From: Eubacterium sp. AF16-48
Lineage (GTDB): Bacteria > Bacillota > Clostridia > Lachnospirales > Lachnospiraceae
Direction: 5' to 3'
NCBI RefSeq assembly: GCF_003479405.1
Contig: NZ_QUHB01000001.1
Coordinates: forward strand, 310,001-374,000
Length of the DNA: 64,000 bases
Part shown: positions 62,528 through 64,000 of the stretch, piece after piece
Layout of the letters: each line of letters begins with the position of its first letter
Position numbering within the stretch: position 1 is the first letter of the stretch
Notes under the pieces: generated by a model
Database searches by the model: none
The model's input: the letters and a program-made list of their open reading frames with translations, nothing else
What the model was told of the DNA's origin: nothing
Translations under genes and position numbers: made by a program

Positions 62528-64000
62528 TTATTTTGTTAAATCCTTCTCTAACAAATCTACAGATACTAATGCAGAAATACCCTTTTCCTGCATTGTTATA
62601 CCATATAATCTGTCGGCTGAATTCATAGTTCCACGTCTGTGAGTTATAACAATAAACTGAGTATTTTTTGTAAGTTTATGTAAATACTCTGCAAACCTTA
62701 CAACATTAGAGCCATCAAGAGCTGCTTCTATTTCATCTAAAAGACAAAACGGTGAAGGCTTCAGGTTCTGGATGGCAAACAACAGACTTATGGCTGTAAG
62801 TGCCTTTTCTCCACCTGATAACTGCATCATATTCTGGAGTTTCTTTCCAGGTGGCTGGGAAATAATATTAATTCCTGCCTCTAAAATATCCTCTGCTTCC
62901 GTCAGCTCAATTGTGCCTTTTCCACCACCGAACAACTCCTTAAATACTTTATCAAATTCAATCTTAATCTCCTCAAATTTCTCCTTGAACTGCTTTCTCA
63001 TTCCCACTTCAAGTTCATCAATTATTTTAAGAAGATTTTCCTTAGCTTCCATAAGGTCGTCATGCTGGGTTTTCATAAACTGATAACGCTCATTTACTTC
63101 CTTAAACTCTTCAATGGCATTAATGTTTACATCACCTAATGATTTCATTTCTTTTCTTATGTTGGCTATATTATCTCTTATCTCTGATTTATCACTGTAA
63201 TCAGGATTCTTCATTTCACAGGCTTTTCTGTATGTGATTTCATATTCATTCCACATATAAGCCTCTTTGTTTTCAGATTTTTCCTCTAATGCCTCTTTCT
63301 GGCTGCTTAGTCTGTAAACTTCTTTATCTAAAGCTGAAATTCTCTCTGAAAGCTGTTCACGTTTTTCAAAAAATTCCTTGTGTTCACGGCTTTGCTTATC
63401 CTTTTCATCTTTAGCCTTTTGAATTTCTTCCTTTAAGAGTTCAACCTGCTTACGGCTCTTCTCAGTTTCTTTAGTAAGATTATCAATAGCTTCTGTTCTG
63501 GCACTTATTTCATTGTTGTTTTCCTTAGAATTATTTTTAATATCTTCTATTTCCTGCTTAAAGCCTTCAATAACCTTACCTGCATTACTGATTTTCTCAA
63601 CAATAAATTCGTGCTTTTGCTTATAGTTTGCAATTTCAATATTTATTTCTTCTAAAAGACCATTTTGCTGAGCCAATTCTTCTTTTAGAGAATTAAGTTT
63701 CTTTGTATTCTCTACAACTTCCTTTTCTAACAGGTTACTTCTGTCCTCTGTTCCCGTCAGTTCATCATTAAGAGATACACTGTTTTTATTGATGTCGCTT
63801 ATCTGAACAGCAATATCATCGCTTTCACTGGTATAATCCTTATATTCCCTTGCTATGCTGTCCTTCTTATCTTTTGCCTGCTTTAAATTAATCTCAATGG
63901 TATTTTTAATAATAAGCTGTTCCTGTAAACCTGATGTAATTTTATTTACTTCCTCTGAAACAACACTTATTTCACCTCTGTTATCTGTTAAAGCCTTATC
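62528..64000 (-). CDS. smc: Chromosome segregation protein SMC, C-terminal part (start outside window)
   Basis: The frame is open from base 64000 to the stop, giving about 490 residues of the C-terminal half. Long heptad-like coiled coil (KQVELLKEEIQKAKDEKD and similar), then the C-terminal ATPase head: signature LSGGEKALTAISLLFA, Walker B PFCLLDEIEAALD and QFIVITHRRGTMNSAD. SMC condenses and helps separate chromosomes. Followed by ftsY as in Bacillus. Confidence 0.96.
   Translation of the reverse strand, partial: DKALTDNRGEISVVSEEVNKITSGLQEQLIIKNTIEINLKQAKDKKDSIAREYKDYTSESDDIAVQISDINKNSVSLNDELTGTEDRSNLLEKEVVENTKKLNSLKEELAQQNGLLEEINIEIANYKQKHEFIVEKISNAGKVIEGFKQEIEDIKNNSKENNNEISARTEAIDNLTKETEKSRKQVELLKEEIQKAKDEKDKQSREHKEFFEKREQLSERISALDKEVYRLSSQKEALEEKSENKEAYMWNEYEITYRKACEMKNPDYSDKSEIRDNIANIRKEMKSLGDVNINAIEEFKEVNERYQFMKTQHDDLMEAKENLLKIIDELEVGMRKQFKEKFEEIKIEFDKVFKELFGGGKGTIELTEAEDILEAGINIISQPPGKKLQNMMQLSGGEKALTAISLLFAIQNLKPSPFCLLDEIEAALDGSNVVRFAEYLHKLTKNTQFIVITHRRGTMNSADRLYGITMQEKGISALVSVDLLEKDLTK

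Overview
The window is a gene-dense, AT-rich stretch of a low-GC, Gram-positive, endospore-forming Clostridia chromosome, most likely Lachnospiraceae. This rests on gene order (radC-mreBCD-PBP2-minDE-rodA-mgsA; smc-ftsY; ylxM-ffh-rpsP-khpA-rimM-trmD-rplS; rpsU-yqfC-yqfD-phoH-ybeY), the spore genes spoIVA, yqfC and yqfD, and strong GGAGG-type ribosome sites. Every gene I can support except one (a small DUF378 protein at 4457-4672) is on the minus strand, so the window reads from 64000 down to 1 as one co-directional arm. I saw no tRNA, rRNA, CRISPR array, insertion sequence or phage gene, and no gene-free stretch over 300 bases.

In transcription order: (1) 64000-60330, smc (partial), ftsY and a threonine ammonia-lyase, ended by a terminator that also carries the -35 box of the next operon. 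(2) 60221-56182, ylxM-ffh-rpsP-khpA-rimM-trmD-rplS (signal recognition particle and ribosome biogenesis). (3) 56111-47095, rbgA, rnhB, yraN, pgeF, der, plsY, gpsA, cardiolipin synthase and spoIVA: ribosome assembly, phospholipid synthesis and spore coat. A 19-bp hairpin that swallows the spoIVA ribosome site separates the last two. (4) 46962-44008, a secreted GH99-like glycoside hydrolase with its own promoter and terminator. (5) 43838-37544, a five-gene operon: PP2C phosphatase, Hanks-type Ser/Thr kinase with an unusual ectodomain, a small membrane protein with a Thr/Gly/Lys tail, a large membrane-anchored Ig-like surface protein and a second secreted protein. (6) 37307-33413, tyrS-alaS. (7) 33274-13727, rpsU, then yqfC, yqfD, phoH, ybeY, a DUF3048 protein, a MurJ/SpoVB-like flippase, a BofC-like protein, two flavoproteins, an unrecognised protein, a DUF896 protein, 5-formyl-THF cyclo-ligase, miaB, mutS, mutL, miaA and a methionine gamma-lyase-like enzyme. 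(8) 13594-4786, the cell-shape and division-site cluster and mgsA; minC is missing from its usual place. (9) 4324-1, an HlyD-like protein, yggS, sepF, ylmH, lspA and the start of an RluA-family pseudouridine synthase.

Most of the window is conserved housekeeping. The best candidate for something undescribed is the kinase/phosphatase/surface-protein operon (37544-43838). The phosphatase has an N-terminal tail with four spaced ETTLL-like motifs that look like phospho-threonine acceptor sites, and the kinase has a roughly 300-residue non-PASTA exterior part. The second is regulatory: terminators overlapping the signals of the following gene at cls/spoIVA and ilvA/ylxM.
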